Below are positions 21,401 to 30,045 of a stretch of 64,000 nt of DNA, in pieces (positions within the stretch are counted from its first letter, which is position 1; every line of letters begins with the position of its first letter). The position numbers and the translations under genes are program-made. The DNA is from Chroococcidiopsis thermalis PCC 7203 (GTDB lineage: Bacteria; Cyanobacteriota; Cyanobacteriia; Cyanobacteriales; Chroococcidiopsidaceae), in assembly GCF_000317125.1 (NCBI RefSeq), contig NC_019695.1, forward strand, positions 484,336-548,335. Direction: 5' to 3'. The notes beneath the pieces were generated by a model. The model did no database searches. It was not told the origin of the DNA and was given only the letters and a program-made list of their open reading frames with translations.

Positions 21401-22541
21401 GGTTGTACGCACAGGTCGCCCTTATCGCGTCAGTAACGGTGCGGTATTGCAAGTCGAAGACGGCGAACTGGTTCAACGGGGCGATAACTTAGTGTTGTTG
21501 GTCTTTGAACGGGCAAAAACCGGAGACATCATTCAGGGTTTACCCAGAATTGAGGAACTACTGGAAGCACGCAAGCCAAAAGAAGCGTGTATCCTTGCCC
21601 GTGCTGGCGGTACGGTAGAATACAATCGGATTGAGGATGAAACTGTTGCCATTAAGGTGATTGAAGATTCTGGCAATCTTACCGAGTATCCAATTGGACC
21701 TGGGCAAAATGCCATTGTCTCTGATGGAGCGCACATAGAGTTAGGTACGCCACTGACCGACGGTCCAGCAAACCCCCATGAAATTCTGGAGATTTTCTAC
21801 AATCGCAATGCTGCCGAGGGTGTCTATGCTAGTGCGCTGGAAGCTTTACAGCGAGTTCAGACATTTCTAGTGAATGAAGTTCAGTCCGTCTACCAGTCTC
21901 AAGGCATTGATATTTCTGACAAGCACATCGAAGTGATCGTGCGTCAGATGACTTCCAAGGTGCGGATCGACGATGGTGGCGACACGACCATGTTGCCAGG
22001 GGAGTTGATCGAACTGCGGCAAGTCGAGCAGGTCAACGAAGCAATGAGCATCACTGGTGGGGCGAAAGCACAGTATACGCCGATGCTCTTGGGTATTACC
22101 AAGGCATCGCTGAATACGGATAGCTTCATTTCAGCAGCTTCGTTCCAAGAAACGACTAGGGTACTGACTGAAGCAGCGATCGAAGGTAAATCTGATTGGT
22201 TGCGGGGTCTGAAAGAAAACGTAATCATCGGACGCTTGATTCCAGCGGGAACTGGTTTTAACACCTACGAAGAAGTCAGTACGACCAGTACTGACGATTT
22301 CGACACCATGTCAACCAGCGTCTTTGATGATGGTGACGATGCCATGGATGTCGTCCTCGACGATCGCACGGCTCGTGCCTATAACCTAGAGGGTATGGGA
22401 GATAGCTTCGGTTTCGATCGCAACGCTGCCATCCTGGATGAAGATGACGATCTGATGATCGACGACTCTTCAGCTGGCGACATGGATGATGACGATGATG
22501 ACGATGATGACGATGACGACTTCGACGACGACGATATCTAA
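18495..22541 (+). CDS. rpoC2: RNA polymerase subunit beta-prime (C-terminal half)
   Basis: 1348 residues. Starts [20 protein letters not shown]. The zinc-binding cysteines are in FDCGTTR and [15 protein letters not shown]; the bridge helix/trigger loop region contains [25 protein letters not shown] long middle region of repeated sandwich-barrel motifs (about 340-980) is the cyanobacterial insertion. The C-terminal jaw part has [16 protein letters not shown]. The end is an extreme acidic tail, with runs of up to 11 Asp. A hairpin terminator follows 10 bases after the stop. Confidence 0.98.
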   Translation: MADGKEFIFRNRVVGKSQLRNLIAWSFTTYGTARTAVMADKLKDLGFRYATKAGISISVDDLMVPPSKRSLLEAAEAEIRATEARYQRGEITEVERFQKVIDTWNSTSEALKDEVMSHFERTNPLNSVHMMSISGARGSIAQVRQLVGMRGLMADPQGEIIDLPIKTNFREGLTVTEYIISSYGARKGLVDTALRTADSGYLTRRLVDVSQDVIVREFDCGTTRAIPVRPMMDGDRTLIPIGNRLLGRVAAVDVIHPKTKEVLVQRNQPIHDELAQAVDKAGVEEVMVRSPLTCEAARSVCQHCYGWSLAHAKMVDLGEAVGIIAAQSIGEPGTQLTMRTFHTGGVFTGEVARQARAEQDGTIRMPRNLRNRPFRTRHGEDALMAENNGALTLELANGSKVNIPVNQGSIVYVNDGQTVTVGQLIAEVPVGNRTTRVNTEKVTKDVASDLAGEVKFADVVAEEKTDRQGNTTTTASRGGLIWILSGEVYNLPPGAEPSVNNGDRVEANSVLAQMKLTSVHGGVVRLPQAADGARQREIEIITASVVLDTATVRSESFQGREHYTIETNNGQQFSLLATPGTKVQNGQVVAELIDDRYRTATGGIVKFAGVEIGKKGKAKQGYEVVKGGTLLWIPEESHEVNKDISLLIVEDGTYVEAGTEVVKDIFCQNSGVVTVTQKNDILRELVVKPGELLMLDDPEAALGRDGTLGQPGEEIVPGHTLSELRYIEYVESPEGPALLLRPAIEYAVPDVPPVPSTQSVNQSGRRIELRSMQRIAFKDSERVKSIEGVELLRTQLVLEIEQDTSGEHGSSPMVADIELIPDAEDPELQRLQLVILESLTIRRDVAADATQGSTSTTLLVEDGQNIPPGAVVARTAIQCKEAGEIRGIREGAEAIRRILVLRESDRLSIPTKERPQVKIGDLVVAGMEIAPGAVVAESGQVLEIKKATGDKKEQEQPGDGALVSNAYEVVVRTGRPYRVSNGAVLQVEDGELVQRGDNLVLLVFERAKTGDIIQGLPRIEELLEARKPKEACILARAGGTVEYNRIEDETVAIKVIEDSGNLTEYPIGPGQNAIVSDGAHIELGTPLTDGPANPHEILEIFYNRNAAEGVYASALEALQRVQTFLVNEVQSVYQSQGIDISDKHIEVIVRQMTSKVRIDDGGDTTMLPGELIELRQVEQVNEAMSITGGAKAQYTPMLLGITKASLNTDSFISAASFQETTRVLTEAAIEGKSDWLRGLKENVIIGRLIPAGTGFNTYEEVSTTSTDDFDTMSTSVFDDGDDAMDVVLDDRTARAYNLEGMGDSFGFDRNAAILDEDDDLMIDDSSAGDMDDDDDDDDDDDDFDDDDI

Positions 22542-22550
22542 CTAAAAAAT

Positions 22551-22571
22551 AGGGTGGGCAATGCCCACCCT
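22551..22571. terminator. Terminator hairpin after rpoC2
   Basis: Inverted repeat AGGGTGGGCA / TGCCCACCCT with a one-base centre, followed by TTCGTTTTC. It closes the rpo operon and lies 51 bases from the end of the converging htrA-type gene. The same palindrome family recurs at 40562-40586. Confidence 0.75.
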
Positions 22572-22621
22572 TTCGTTTTCTGTCAAGAGACAAAATTTCG
22601 CCTCTCGATAAACAAAATCTC

Positions 22622-23830
22622 TTATTTGAGCGAAGCGCTTTGCAACTCGCCCGTGCGGACGGAAAGTTGTTGAGTTCGATCGCCCCGCCGGACTTTGACT
22701 TGGATCGCCTGCCCGACTTGAGTATCCTCAACTAAACTTTGTAGCTGTTCGGCTTTCGTAATCGTCTGCCCGTCTACTTGGACGATGACATCTCCCCGAC
22801 GCAATCCAGCGGCAGCAGCAGGCGAGTTGGGTAAAACTCGCACTACCAATACGCCATTCACTTCGGGAATTTGAATTGCCGAATTAGGATCGCTGTTATT
22901 TTGCCTTGCCAATGAGGGGGTAAGGGTTTCCATTTGTACCCCAATATATGGATGGGCGACTTGCTCACCTCGAATTAACCGATCTTTAATCGCTTTGGCT
23001 TTGTCAATTGGAATTGCAAAACCGATCCCCATCCCGTCAGCGCGAATCGCCGTGTTGATGCCGATGACCTCACCGCGATCGTTCAATAGCGGACCCCCAG
23101 AATTACCAGGATTGATCGCCGCATCAGTTTGAATGAAATCTAGCCGTTTATCGGGAATGCCAACTTGGGCGCTAGAACGCTTGAGAGTGCTGACAATACC
23201 AAGGGTGACGGTGTTATCTAATCCCAAAGGATTTCCTACTGCGATCGCCCAATCTCCAACCTGGACGCTAGAAGAGTCTCCCAAAGGTGCTACGGGCAAA
23301 TTTTTGCCGTTGACTTTAATCGCTGCCAAATCGGTAACTTCATCTACACCTTGCACCTGACCTTCCAAAACACGCCCATCTTTTAAAGTTACCGTCACCT
23401 TATCGGCTTGAGCGACAACGTGGGCATTGGTTAAAATCTCGCCGCTAGAATCGACAATGAACCCAGAACCCAATCCTTGTAAACGTTCGGGTGGCAATTG
23501 TTGGGGAAAGTTTTCGCCAAAAAAACGGCGGAAAAATGGGTCGTCTGAAAAAGGATCGGGTAGGCGGCGCGTAATCGTGCGTTCTGTATCGATGCGTACC
23601 ACCGCTTGTCCGACGCGATTAACTGCCGCAGTTACAAAGCTGTTGGGCTGGATGGCAGCTTTTTGAGTTGGGGCTGCTGGTGTGGCAGCTTGGGAAATAG
23701 TTGCTTGAGGTACTGGGTCTGCTTGTGATGGTAGTACCCACAGACAACCGCTTAGAAATACACCTATAACAATCGCCAACACATAAGTACTGAGTTGGCG
23801 GATATACTGCATAACTTTTCCTAATTGCAT
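22622..23830 (-). CDS. HtrA/Deg-family periplasmic serine protease
   Basis: 402 residues. N-terminal hydrophobic segment (about 15-37, [13 protein letters not shown]) directs export; a Cys there could be a lipidation site. Trypsin-like domain with catalytic triad His137 (LTNAHVV), Asp167 ([10 protein letters not shown]) and Ser244 ([12 protein letters not shown]). One PDZ domain follows (about 300-395, with [22 protein letters not shown]). This architecture matches the cyanobacterial HhoA/HhoB/HtrA group, which removes damaged envelope proteins; which paralogue cannot be told. Convergent with rpoC2. Confidence 0.95.
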   Translation of the reverse strand: MQLGKVMQYIRQLSTYVLAIVIGVFLSGCLWVLPSQADPVPQATISQAATPAAPTQKAAIQPNSFVTAAVNRVGQAVVRIDTERTITRRLPDPFSDDPFFRRFFGENFPQQLPPERLQGLGSGFIVDSSGEILTNAHVVAQADKVTVTLKDGRVLEGQVQGVDEVTDLAAIKVNGKNLPVAPLGDSSSVQVGDWAIAVGNPLGLDNTVTLGIVSTLKRSSAQVGIPDKRLDFIQTDAAINPGNSGGPLLNDRGEVIGINTAIRADGMGIGFAIPIDKAKAIKDRLIRGEQVAHPYIGVQMETLTPSLARQNNSDPNSAIQIPEVNGVLVVRVLPNSPAAAAGLRRGDVIVQVDGQTITKAEQLQSLVEDTQVGQAIQVKVRRGDRTQQLSVRTGELQSASLK

Positions 23831-24083
23831 AGAATCAATTGCTCAGTCAGTTGAAATGTCATTGGTCAATTGGTCATTGGTCAATTTGTGAATTCCCGAT
23901 CTCAGTTCTCAGTTGTCAGGGAACAAAGTACGGGAAGCTATAATTTCTGACTTACGACTTACGACTTACCAATGACTCATGACCAATGACAAGTTATATC
24001 TAATATTTTGGCAAAGCTTGCAGCAGATAGCGGAAACTGACTCAATTGCTCTAGGCTAGAATTTGAACTAACTCTATTAGCGG
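23831..24083. repeat. Spacer with heptamer repeats
   Basis: 253 bases holding CATTGGT units (about 23858-23886) and CTTACGA units (about 23952-23968), followed by CATGACC/AATGACT variants. No gene or RNA seen. The divergent promoters of the protease and metal-sensor genes must lie here. Confidence 0.6.
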
Positions 24084-24095
24084 GTGCGATCGCGC

Positions 24096-24497
24096 ATGAA
24101 CGGCACAGATAAACTGACAAAAAGCTCCTCGTCAATTGCTAGGACTGAAAAACTCTCCCCATCTACTGACTTAGACCTCAGCCACAGTCACGTTCACGAG
24201 CAGGGGTCGGCTCACGCTCACGTTCACGTCCATAGTGAAGAATCTCTACGCGCCGTAATCAATCGACTTTCTCGCATTGAAGGACACATTCGCGGGATTA
24301 AAACTATGGTGCAAGAAAACCGAGATTGTCCCGAGGTATTGACGCAGATTGCAGCCGTGCGCGGAGCGCTCGATCGCGTTGCTCGCATGATTTTAGACGA
24401 GCATCTGACTGAATGTATTGCTAGAGCTGCTCGAGTAGGAAATTTGGAAGACGAAATCGATGAATTGAAAAAAGCTCTGGATCGATTTTTGCATTAG
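24096..24497 (+). CDS. CsoR/RcnR-family metal sensor, InrS-like
   Basis: 133 residues from ATG 24096 (a GTG 12 bases upstream is possible). The C-terminal ~85 residues form the CsoR four-helix fold: LRAVINRLSRIEGHIRGIKT then the metal ligands Cys78 (DCPEV), His103 and Cys107 (DEHLTEC). Before it is a His-rich tail with seven His at residues 30-46 (HSHVH, HAHVHVH). This combination resembles Synechocystis InrS, the Ni(II) sensor that derepresses a nickel exporter; copper sensing is the alternative. No transporter gene is adjacent, so the target is elsewhere. Confidence 0.85.
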   Translation: MNGTDKLTKSSSSIARTEKLSPSTDLDLSHSHVHEQGSAHAHVHVHSEESLRAVINRLSRIEGHIRGIKTMVQENRDCPEVLTQIAAVRGALDRVARMILDEHLTECIARAARVGNLEDEIDELKKALDRFLH

Positions 24498-24603
24498 TCC
24501 AGCATTGCAAAAACAAAGTGCCAGTGAATCACAGCGCTAAATGCTCGTAGATATTGAATTTTTTGACTTCTGACTTTTGACTTTTGACTTCTCACTTCTC
24601 GTA

Positions 24604-25338
24604 CTAAAACCGTACTTTATACAATTGAAATAATTCCCCTGCTTGCCGTGCCACAATTTTAGCACCAGTAGCTTTTATCGTTTTTTCCCACTCAGATATA
24701 GGCTCCAGAAACACTTCTGCACCCAGGTAGGTTTCTAAAACTGCCCAATCTTCTGCTAGGGGTGTTTCGGGGTTGAGAATGTCGAAGACAAAAAAACCAT
24801 TCGGTTTCAGCACCCGCTTGACTTCTGCCATGACGGTACTCCAGTACTCGCGGGGAAAATAACAGCTAAATCCAGTGGCGATCGCTAAGTCAAATTGAGC
24901 TGGAGCGTAGTTTAACTGGTGGGCTGGTCTTAATTCAACACCTTTAAATAACTTTGAATTCAACTGCGGACTGCGAGCATTCAAGGTATCCCGCGCTACT
25001 GTACTGACTTCTTGACCGTAAAAAAATGCTTGCCATTCCGTCCAAGGATAAATCAGAAAGCTAACACCACAGCCAATATCTAAGCAAGTTTGATTTTTCT
25101 GCGGTTGAGCCATCTCCCAAAAAGGAGAAGCCAGTCTACCAGCCAGAATACCAGTTTTCCACTCGTGAAATATCGGCATTGCCTGTACTTCTGGTGGGAG
25201 TGTCAAATCTTGACCTTGATACTGTCGGTTGAACCGATACCCGACTTGCTTGACTATTTCTTCCCAATTCTGCGATTGAAAAATGTTGCTGCTTTGAAAG
25301 CTAGGCGAATTCGAGTTGCTGCTGCTTGGTTTGGACAT
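24604..25338 (-). CDS. SAM-dependent class I methyltransferase
   Basis: 244 residues. The SAM-binding motif I is CLDIGCGVSFLIYPW (about residue 90), followed by an acidic motif II region (FYGQEVS) and motif IV FDLAIATGFSCYF; VKRVLKPNGFFVFDIL is the strand 5 signature. The N-terminal ~45 residues are Ser/Asn-rich and disordered. Substrate unknown; it is 21 bases downstream of the CbiG-CobJ gene, so it may share a transcript with cobalamin synthesis, but no cobalamin-specific motif is present. Confidence 0.85.
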   Translation of the reverse strand: MSKPSSSNSNSPSFQSSNIFQSQNWEEIVKQVGYRFNRQYQGQDLTLPPEVQAMPIFHEWKTGILAGRLASPFWEMAQPQKNQTCLDIGCGVSFLIYPWTEWQAFFYGQEVSTVARDTLNARSPQLNSKLFKGVELRPAHQLNYAPAQFDLAIATGFSCYFPREYWSTVMAEVKRVLKPNGFFVFDILNPETPLAEDWAVLETYLGAEVFLEPISEWEKTIKATGAKIVARQAGELFQLYKVRF

Positions 25339-25359
25339 AATAGAAAGGTAACTAGTCTG

Positions 25360-27303
25360 TTATTCTTTCATTTCTGGCACAAAACCCAAATAACCCCGTG
25401 GGGTGATTATCCAATTGGCATAGGTGCGAGTACTAGAATTACCAATTAATACAGTAGATAGCATATCGACGGGCAAATCGAGTAACTTTTCTAAAGTTGT
25501 TAGGTAAATTTGTTCGTCTTGACGGTAAGCCGCACGGACGATCGCGACTGGAGTGTTTGGAGCGCGATATTGTAGGAAAATGTCTCTGGCGATTTGTAGC
25601 TGTTGGACGCGCGATTGCGATCGCGGATTGTAAATTGCCGTGACAAAATCAGCCATTGCTGCGGCTATCAAGCGCTTTTCAATAACTTGCCAAGGGGTGA
25701 GTAAATCGCTTAAACTAATGGCGCAAAAGTCGTGCATTAGAGGCGTGCCGACGCGAGCGGCGGCGGCTTGCAACGCCGTAATTCCAGGAAAAACTTGTAC
25801 TTGAGGCGTGTTTCCGTCCCAGTCTCCTGCTTGCAATTCTTCCATCACCAACCCTGCCATACCGTAAATGCCGCAGTCTCCCGAAGATACCACCGCTACC
25901 GTTAAGCCCCACTGCGCCAGTTCGATCGCTCTTTGAGCGCGCTGTCTTTCTTGGGTAATGGGTAAAGTTTCGATAACTTGCTGGGGCTGTAGCAACGCCG
26001 CAATCAATTCTATGTAGAGAGAGTAACCGATAACTGCATCAGCCGTGGCGATCGCGCTTTTGGCAGCTGGGGTGATTTGCTCGATCGCACCAGGTCCTAT
26101 TCCCACAAGGAACAGTTTACCAATACGACCCGTATATTCGATTTCCGATTGGGCGATCGCGATCGTGACTGCACCCGTGAGATCGGGAGTCGTAGGGGCG
26201 CACGGCTGTGCGCCCGTACTGGAGTCGGGAGTTGGGGTATTGGGTTTGAAAATTTGTTTGGAAACCAATAGCTTAGGTGTGACGTTGCGATCGGAATCCG
26301 TGTGGTGCTTTGTCTCAGGTAGATCTAAACAAGCGCACAAAGCCGCAGCTTCAGCGACGCTAGGAGTGCCGACTTCTCGTTCTACAACTGGGGAGGGATT
26401 AGGGACAGAAATCGCGCTCAAAATTTCGGCGGGAAAAGTCCGTAAGGGAAAATCGTAGGCGTGGCACAATTCGACTAACCCAACTTCATCAGCTTTCAGG
26501 TCGATCGTAGCAATCCCCGCGATCGCCTCTGCTGCAAGTTGATTTTCTCGGCATACCTGTTGAAGTGCAGCTTCAATTAGTTGTCTTGAGGTTCCCCGTT
26601 CGCAACCGATTCCCACCCACAAAACGCGGGGATGCCACTGAATTTGAGGCGTACGCGATCGTGCGTCCTGAATTAGGCGTGGCGTAATCCAAATTTCGGC
26701 TGTTGCGTCAGGAGATGGGGTAAAACTCAGATGCGATCGCCGAACGCTAGCTGTCGATCGCCACAAGGTAGAACCAGCCTCTTGAATCACTTGTACGGGT
26801 TCGCCACGGACGACTGCCGCACTCACTTCCGTCCAATCTCCTTTACCTTTATGCCACCCAAAGGGAACGCCTAGTAAATCTACGGCAGGTAATCCTAAAC
26901 TTGTCGAAGCGCTGGTTAATATTGGCGTTGCATCAATGAGCTGGGCAATTATTTTTGTGAGACGATCTGCTCCGCCTTGATGTCCGCCGCACAAACTGAC
27001 GACAAACTTTCCTGCCTCATCGACAACCACAACTGCCGGATCGGTGGCTTTACTTTGCAATAAAGGTGCAACGATCCTCACAACTGCCCCAGTTGCCAAA
27101 CAAAAAACGAAGGCGCGGTGAGACTGCCACAATTCGGCTACATGAGATTTGAGCGAACCTGAGTAGGCTTGCACTCCCGCAATACTCGACAGAGACCTTG
27201 GAACCCAGACTGGATTATTCGGTTGACAAATAGACCGCAATCTGTCCGCGCCAATAGAAGTTGTCGCGATCGCGCATAAAGGTTGAAAATCTTGCAACAA
27301 CAC
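25360..27303 (-). CDS. cobJ: CbiG-CobJ fusion: cobalt-precorrin hydrolase / precorrin-3B C17-methyltransferase
   Basis: Anaerobic-type cobalamin (B12) corrin-ring synthesis. The N-terminal ~330 residues are CbiG (ring A lactone opening): GADRLRSICQ, LSLCGGHQGGADRLT and VGIGCERGTSRQLIEAAL. After a linker comes CobJ/CbiH, the ring-contracting methyltransferase, with KLFLVGIGPGAIEQITPAA, VVSSGDCGIYGMAGLV and FVTAIYNPRSQSR. The linker includes a 28-base palindromic repeat read in frame (STGAQPCAPT). I used GTG 27303 because the upstream ATG at 27348 lies inside another palindrome (GGTGAGCATTGCTCACC); the start is uncertain. The fusion is common in cyanobacteria. Confidence 0.92.
   Translation of the reverse strand: MLLQDFQPLCAIATTSIGADRLRSICQPNNPVWVPRSLSSIAGVQAYSGSLKSHVAELWQSHRAFVFCLATGAVVRIVAPLLQSKATDPAVVVVDEAGKFVVSLCGGHQGGADRLTKIIAQLIDATPILTSASTSLGLPAVDLLGVPFGWHKGKGDWTEVSAAVVRGEPVQVIQEAGSTLWRSTASVRRSHLSFTPSPDATAEIWITPRLIQDARSRTPQIQWHPRVLWVGIGCERGTSRQLIEAALQQVCRENQLAAEAIAGIATIDLKADEVGLVELCHAYDFPLRTFPAEILSAISVPNPSPVVEREVGTPSVAEAAALCACLDLPETKHHTDSDRNVTPKLLVSKQIFKPNTPTPDSSTGAQPCAPTTPDLTGAVTIAIAQSEIEYTGRIGKLFLVGIGPGAIEQITPAAKSAIATADAVIGYSLYIELIAALLQPQQVIETLPITQERQRAQRAIELAQWGLTVAVVSSGDCGIYGMAGLVMEELQAGDWDGNTPQVQVFPGITALQAAAARVGTPLMHDFCAISLSDLLTPWQVIEKRLIAAAMADFVTAIYNPRSQSRVQQLQIARDIFLQYRAPNTPVAIVRAAYRQDEQIYLTTLEKLLDLPVDMLSTVLIGNSSTRTYANWIITPRGYLGFVPEMKE
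26192..26219. repeat. 28-base GTAG...CTAC palindrome inside cbiG-cobJ
   Basis: Arms GTAGGGGCGCAC and GTGCGCCCGTAC around a short centre, with one mismatch; flanked on both sides by GGGAGTC/GGAGTCG heptamers. It lies entirely within the linker between the two enzyme domains. Related copies: 31104, 46696, 58838, 59351 and 63276. Confidence 0.9.
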
Positions 27304-27339
27304 AATTTTTCGATCTAAAGCACTGATGTATAAAAATAA

Positions 27340-27360
27340 GGTGAGCATTGCTCACCCTAC
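27340..27360. repeat. Palindrome at the 5' end of cbiG-cobJ
   Basis: GGTGAGCATTGCTCACC followed by CTAC; related to the GTAGGGTGGGCAATGCCCACCCTAC family. It contains the ATG that would give the longest version of the downstream gene. Confidence 0.7.
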
Positions 27361-27402
27361 CCACGAACTATTACAAATGACCAATGACTGATGACTGATA
27401 AA

Positions 27403-27780
27403 TTATTCCCAAGAATCAAGATTAAAAGCTTGAAATCCTTCCCGTTCTGCTAAAGCAAACATGCTACCCAACTGATACCAGACTAACAAACCAGTCAGTA
27501 ACGTCAGGGGAACGGCAAAAGCATAAGACATCATGATGGGGAAGCCAAAAATTTCAATCCCAGAGGCAAGAAAGACGCAAACACCGACAGCCATGCCCAA
27601 AAAAGGAAAAATTAATTGTCCGGTGCGGATTTTAGCCATTGTATCGGTATCGGTGGCGCGATCGCTCGACCATTTTTGTAGCAGCTGTTTGAGCGTGCCA
27701 GAAAACGCCGCTCCAGAAGTCAAGGCGACAAACAAACCTGCAACGAGCAGGAAATAAGGCGGAGTGGACGGGTAAAACAT
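27403..27780 (-). CDS. Conserved cyanobacterial membrane protein
   Basis: 125 residues with three hydrophobic helices (about 9-28, 55-80, 84-106). No named family is recognised with certainty. A conserved-looking middle, KIRTGQLIFPFLGMAVGVCVFLASG, links helices. Lies between the cobalamin fusion gene and the UbiB-type kinase gene, same strand, with gaps of about 55-85 bases, so it may be co-transcribed with either. Function unknown. Confidence 0.7.
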   Translation of the reverse strand: MFYPSTPPYFLLVAGLFVALTSGAAFSGTLKQLLQKWSSDRATDTDTMAKIRTGQLIFPFLGMAVGVCVFLASGIEIFGFPIMMSYAFAVPLTLLTGLLVWYQLGSMFALAEREGFQAFNLDSWE

Positions 27781-27865
27781 GGAAGATACCTTAAACTTAC
27801 AAATTTTTAATTTTAACTTTTGTTACTTTCAACATCTTACCCTTTTGCATCCATCATGTATCCCC

Positions 27866-29578
27866 TTACCGCTCTCGATCTGGGGTAGCAATGAGTGAAA
27901 ATACTGCTGTCGGCAGAATTGCCGCCGTTTCTCTAGATAAATTGGCGATCGCTCCAATCGCGGCATCAAACAGACGTGCGGGCTGAATTTCATCCTTGAC
28001 TAAATTCCAGATCCGCTGTACTTCTGCTGTATGCAGGCGATCGTCTTCCGTCAGTGCCATCACCAATTGTTGCCGTAGGTATTTCCCTTCTTCAGATAGA
28101 AGATACTGCAAGCCGAGTTGAGCGGTGGGTAGAATATCAAAACTATCGTCAGCGCTAGCGATGTCGAGTAAATCTTCCAACCGCTGCCACTGAAACTTAC
28201 CATTTTTGAACAAGAGATTGAGTAACCTGCGCCGCAGTTCGGGGGTTTCACCCGTCAGTAACCGCCGTGCCACATAGGGATAAGCAACTTCGATAATCTT
28301 GAAATCTGGATTAAGGCTGAGGGCAATTCCTTCTTGCGTAATCAAAGAACGGATAATTAGCGCAAATTTAGAAGGGACGCGGAAAGGATAGTCATACATC
28401 AACTCCGAATAGGAGTCGGTGATGGTTTTGAAGTTAAAATCTCCTACATTTTTACCGATCGCGCTACCCCAGACTGCTTCTAAAGCTGGGATAATCGGGC
28501 GAATATCAGTGTCTGGCGTGAGAAATCCTAGCTTGACGTAATCTTCTGCCAATTCGTCATAGTCTTTATTCACGAGATGCACGATCGCATCTACTAGCGT
28601 TTCTTTTGTCCGCTCGTCCAATTGATCCATCATGCCGAAGTCAATGTAAGCCATTCGTCCGTCTGGCATGGCAAACAAATTACCTGGATGGGGGTCAGCA
28701 TGAAAGAATCCGTGTTCTAGTAGCTGTTGCAGCCCAGCTGTCACACCAATTTCGATCAATTCATCTGTATTCAATCCCGCTGCTTGGATGCTAGCAGTGT
28801 CATTCAACTTAAATCCGTTAATCCACTCCAGCGTCAGGACGCGAGTATTTGTATAGCGCCAGTAAATTAAAGGAATTTTGACGTGAGGATCGTTACGGAA
28901 GTTGGTCGCAAACTTTTCGGCGTTCCGTCCTTCGTTGAGGTAATCGATTTCCTCAAATAACTTCGTCCCAAATTCGTCTACAATCATCGTCAGATCGTGA
29001 CCGAGATTGAGCGGCAACCAAGGAGATAGCCAACTCGCCGCCCAACGCATTAAGTAAAGGTCGAGGGTAATCGTCGGGCGTAAATTCGGACGCTGTACCT
29101 TAACGGCAACTTCTTCGCCACTATGGAGCCGAGCGCGATACACTTGTCCCAAACTCGCAGCAGCTACAGGTTGTGGCGAAATTTGACTGTAAATTTCTTC
29201 AACCGAGCGCCCCAATTCGGTTTCAATCGTGCGCAAAGCAATTTCCTGCTCGAAGGCAGGTAGTTGGTCTTGCAGTTTTACCAGTTCGTCTAGAAAATCT
29301 TTTCTCACCAAATCTGGGCGAGTGGAGAGCGCTTGACCGACTTTGATAAACGTCGGACCCAGATCTGTAAGGAGCTGCCGCAGTTGGACGGCTCGTTTGA
29401 GCTTATTTTCTTCTTCGCGATCGCGCCAATCGTCCCACTTTAAACCAAAAATAAACCCAGCAAACAACCAGACGACCTTGAAAGCCCGCGCTACAGCCAG
29501 CAAAGGACGGAAGCGATAATACTGCGCGATCGCTTCTGGATCGTAGCGTTTAAGCTGAGCGAGTTGATACTGACCCAC
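27866..29578 (-). CDS. ABC1/UbiB-family atypical kinase
   Basis: 570 residues. Atypical protein-kinase-like fold linked to quinone/isoprenoid metabolism. The KxGQ motif is in GPTFIKVGQALSTRPDL (about residue 95); the family's Ala-rich loop replacing the P-loop is PVAAASLGQVYRARL; the catalytic HRD-like segment is HGFFHADPHPGNLF and the metal Asp is in AYIDFGMMDQ. The C-terminal ~200 residues are helical, usual for cyanobacterial and plastid ABC1 proteins. Substrate unknown. Confidence 0.93.
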   Translation of the reverse strand: MGQYQLAQLKRYDPEAIAQYYRFRPLLAVARAFKVVWLFAGFIFGLKWDDWRDREEENKLKRAVQLRQLLTDLGPTFIKVGQALSTRPDLVRKDFLDELVKLQDQLPAFEQEIALRTIETELGRSVEEIYSQISPQPVAAASLGQVYRARLHSGEEVAVKVQRPNLRPTITLDLYLMRWAASWLSPWLPLNLGHDLTMIVDEFGTKLFEEIDYLNEGRNAEKFATNFRNDPHVKIPLIYWRYTNTRVLTLEWINGFKLNDTASIQAAGLNTDELIEIGVTAGLQQLLEHGFFHADPHPGNLFAMPDGRMAYIDFGMMDQLDERTKETLVDAIVHLVNKDYDELAEDYVKLGFLTPDTDIRPIIPALEAVWGSAIGKNVGDFNFKTITDSYSELMYDYPFRVPSKFALIIRSLITQEGIALSLNPDFKIIEVAYPYVARRLLTGETPELRRRLLNLLFKNGKFQWQRLEDLLDIASADDSFDILPTAQLGLQYLLSEEGKYLRQQLVMALTEDDRLHTAEVQRIWNLVKDEIQPARLFDAAIGAIANLSRETAAILPTAVFSLIATPDRER

Positions 29579-30045
<467 letters not shown>

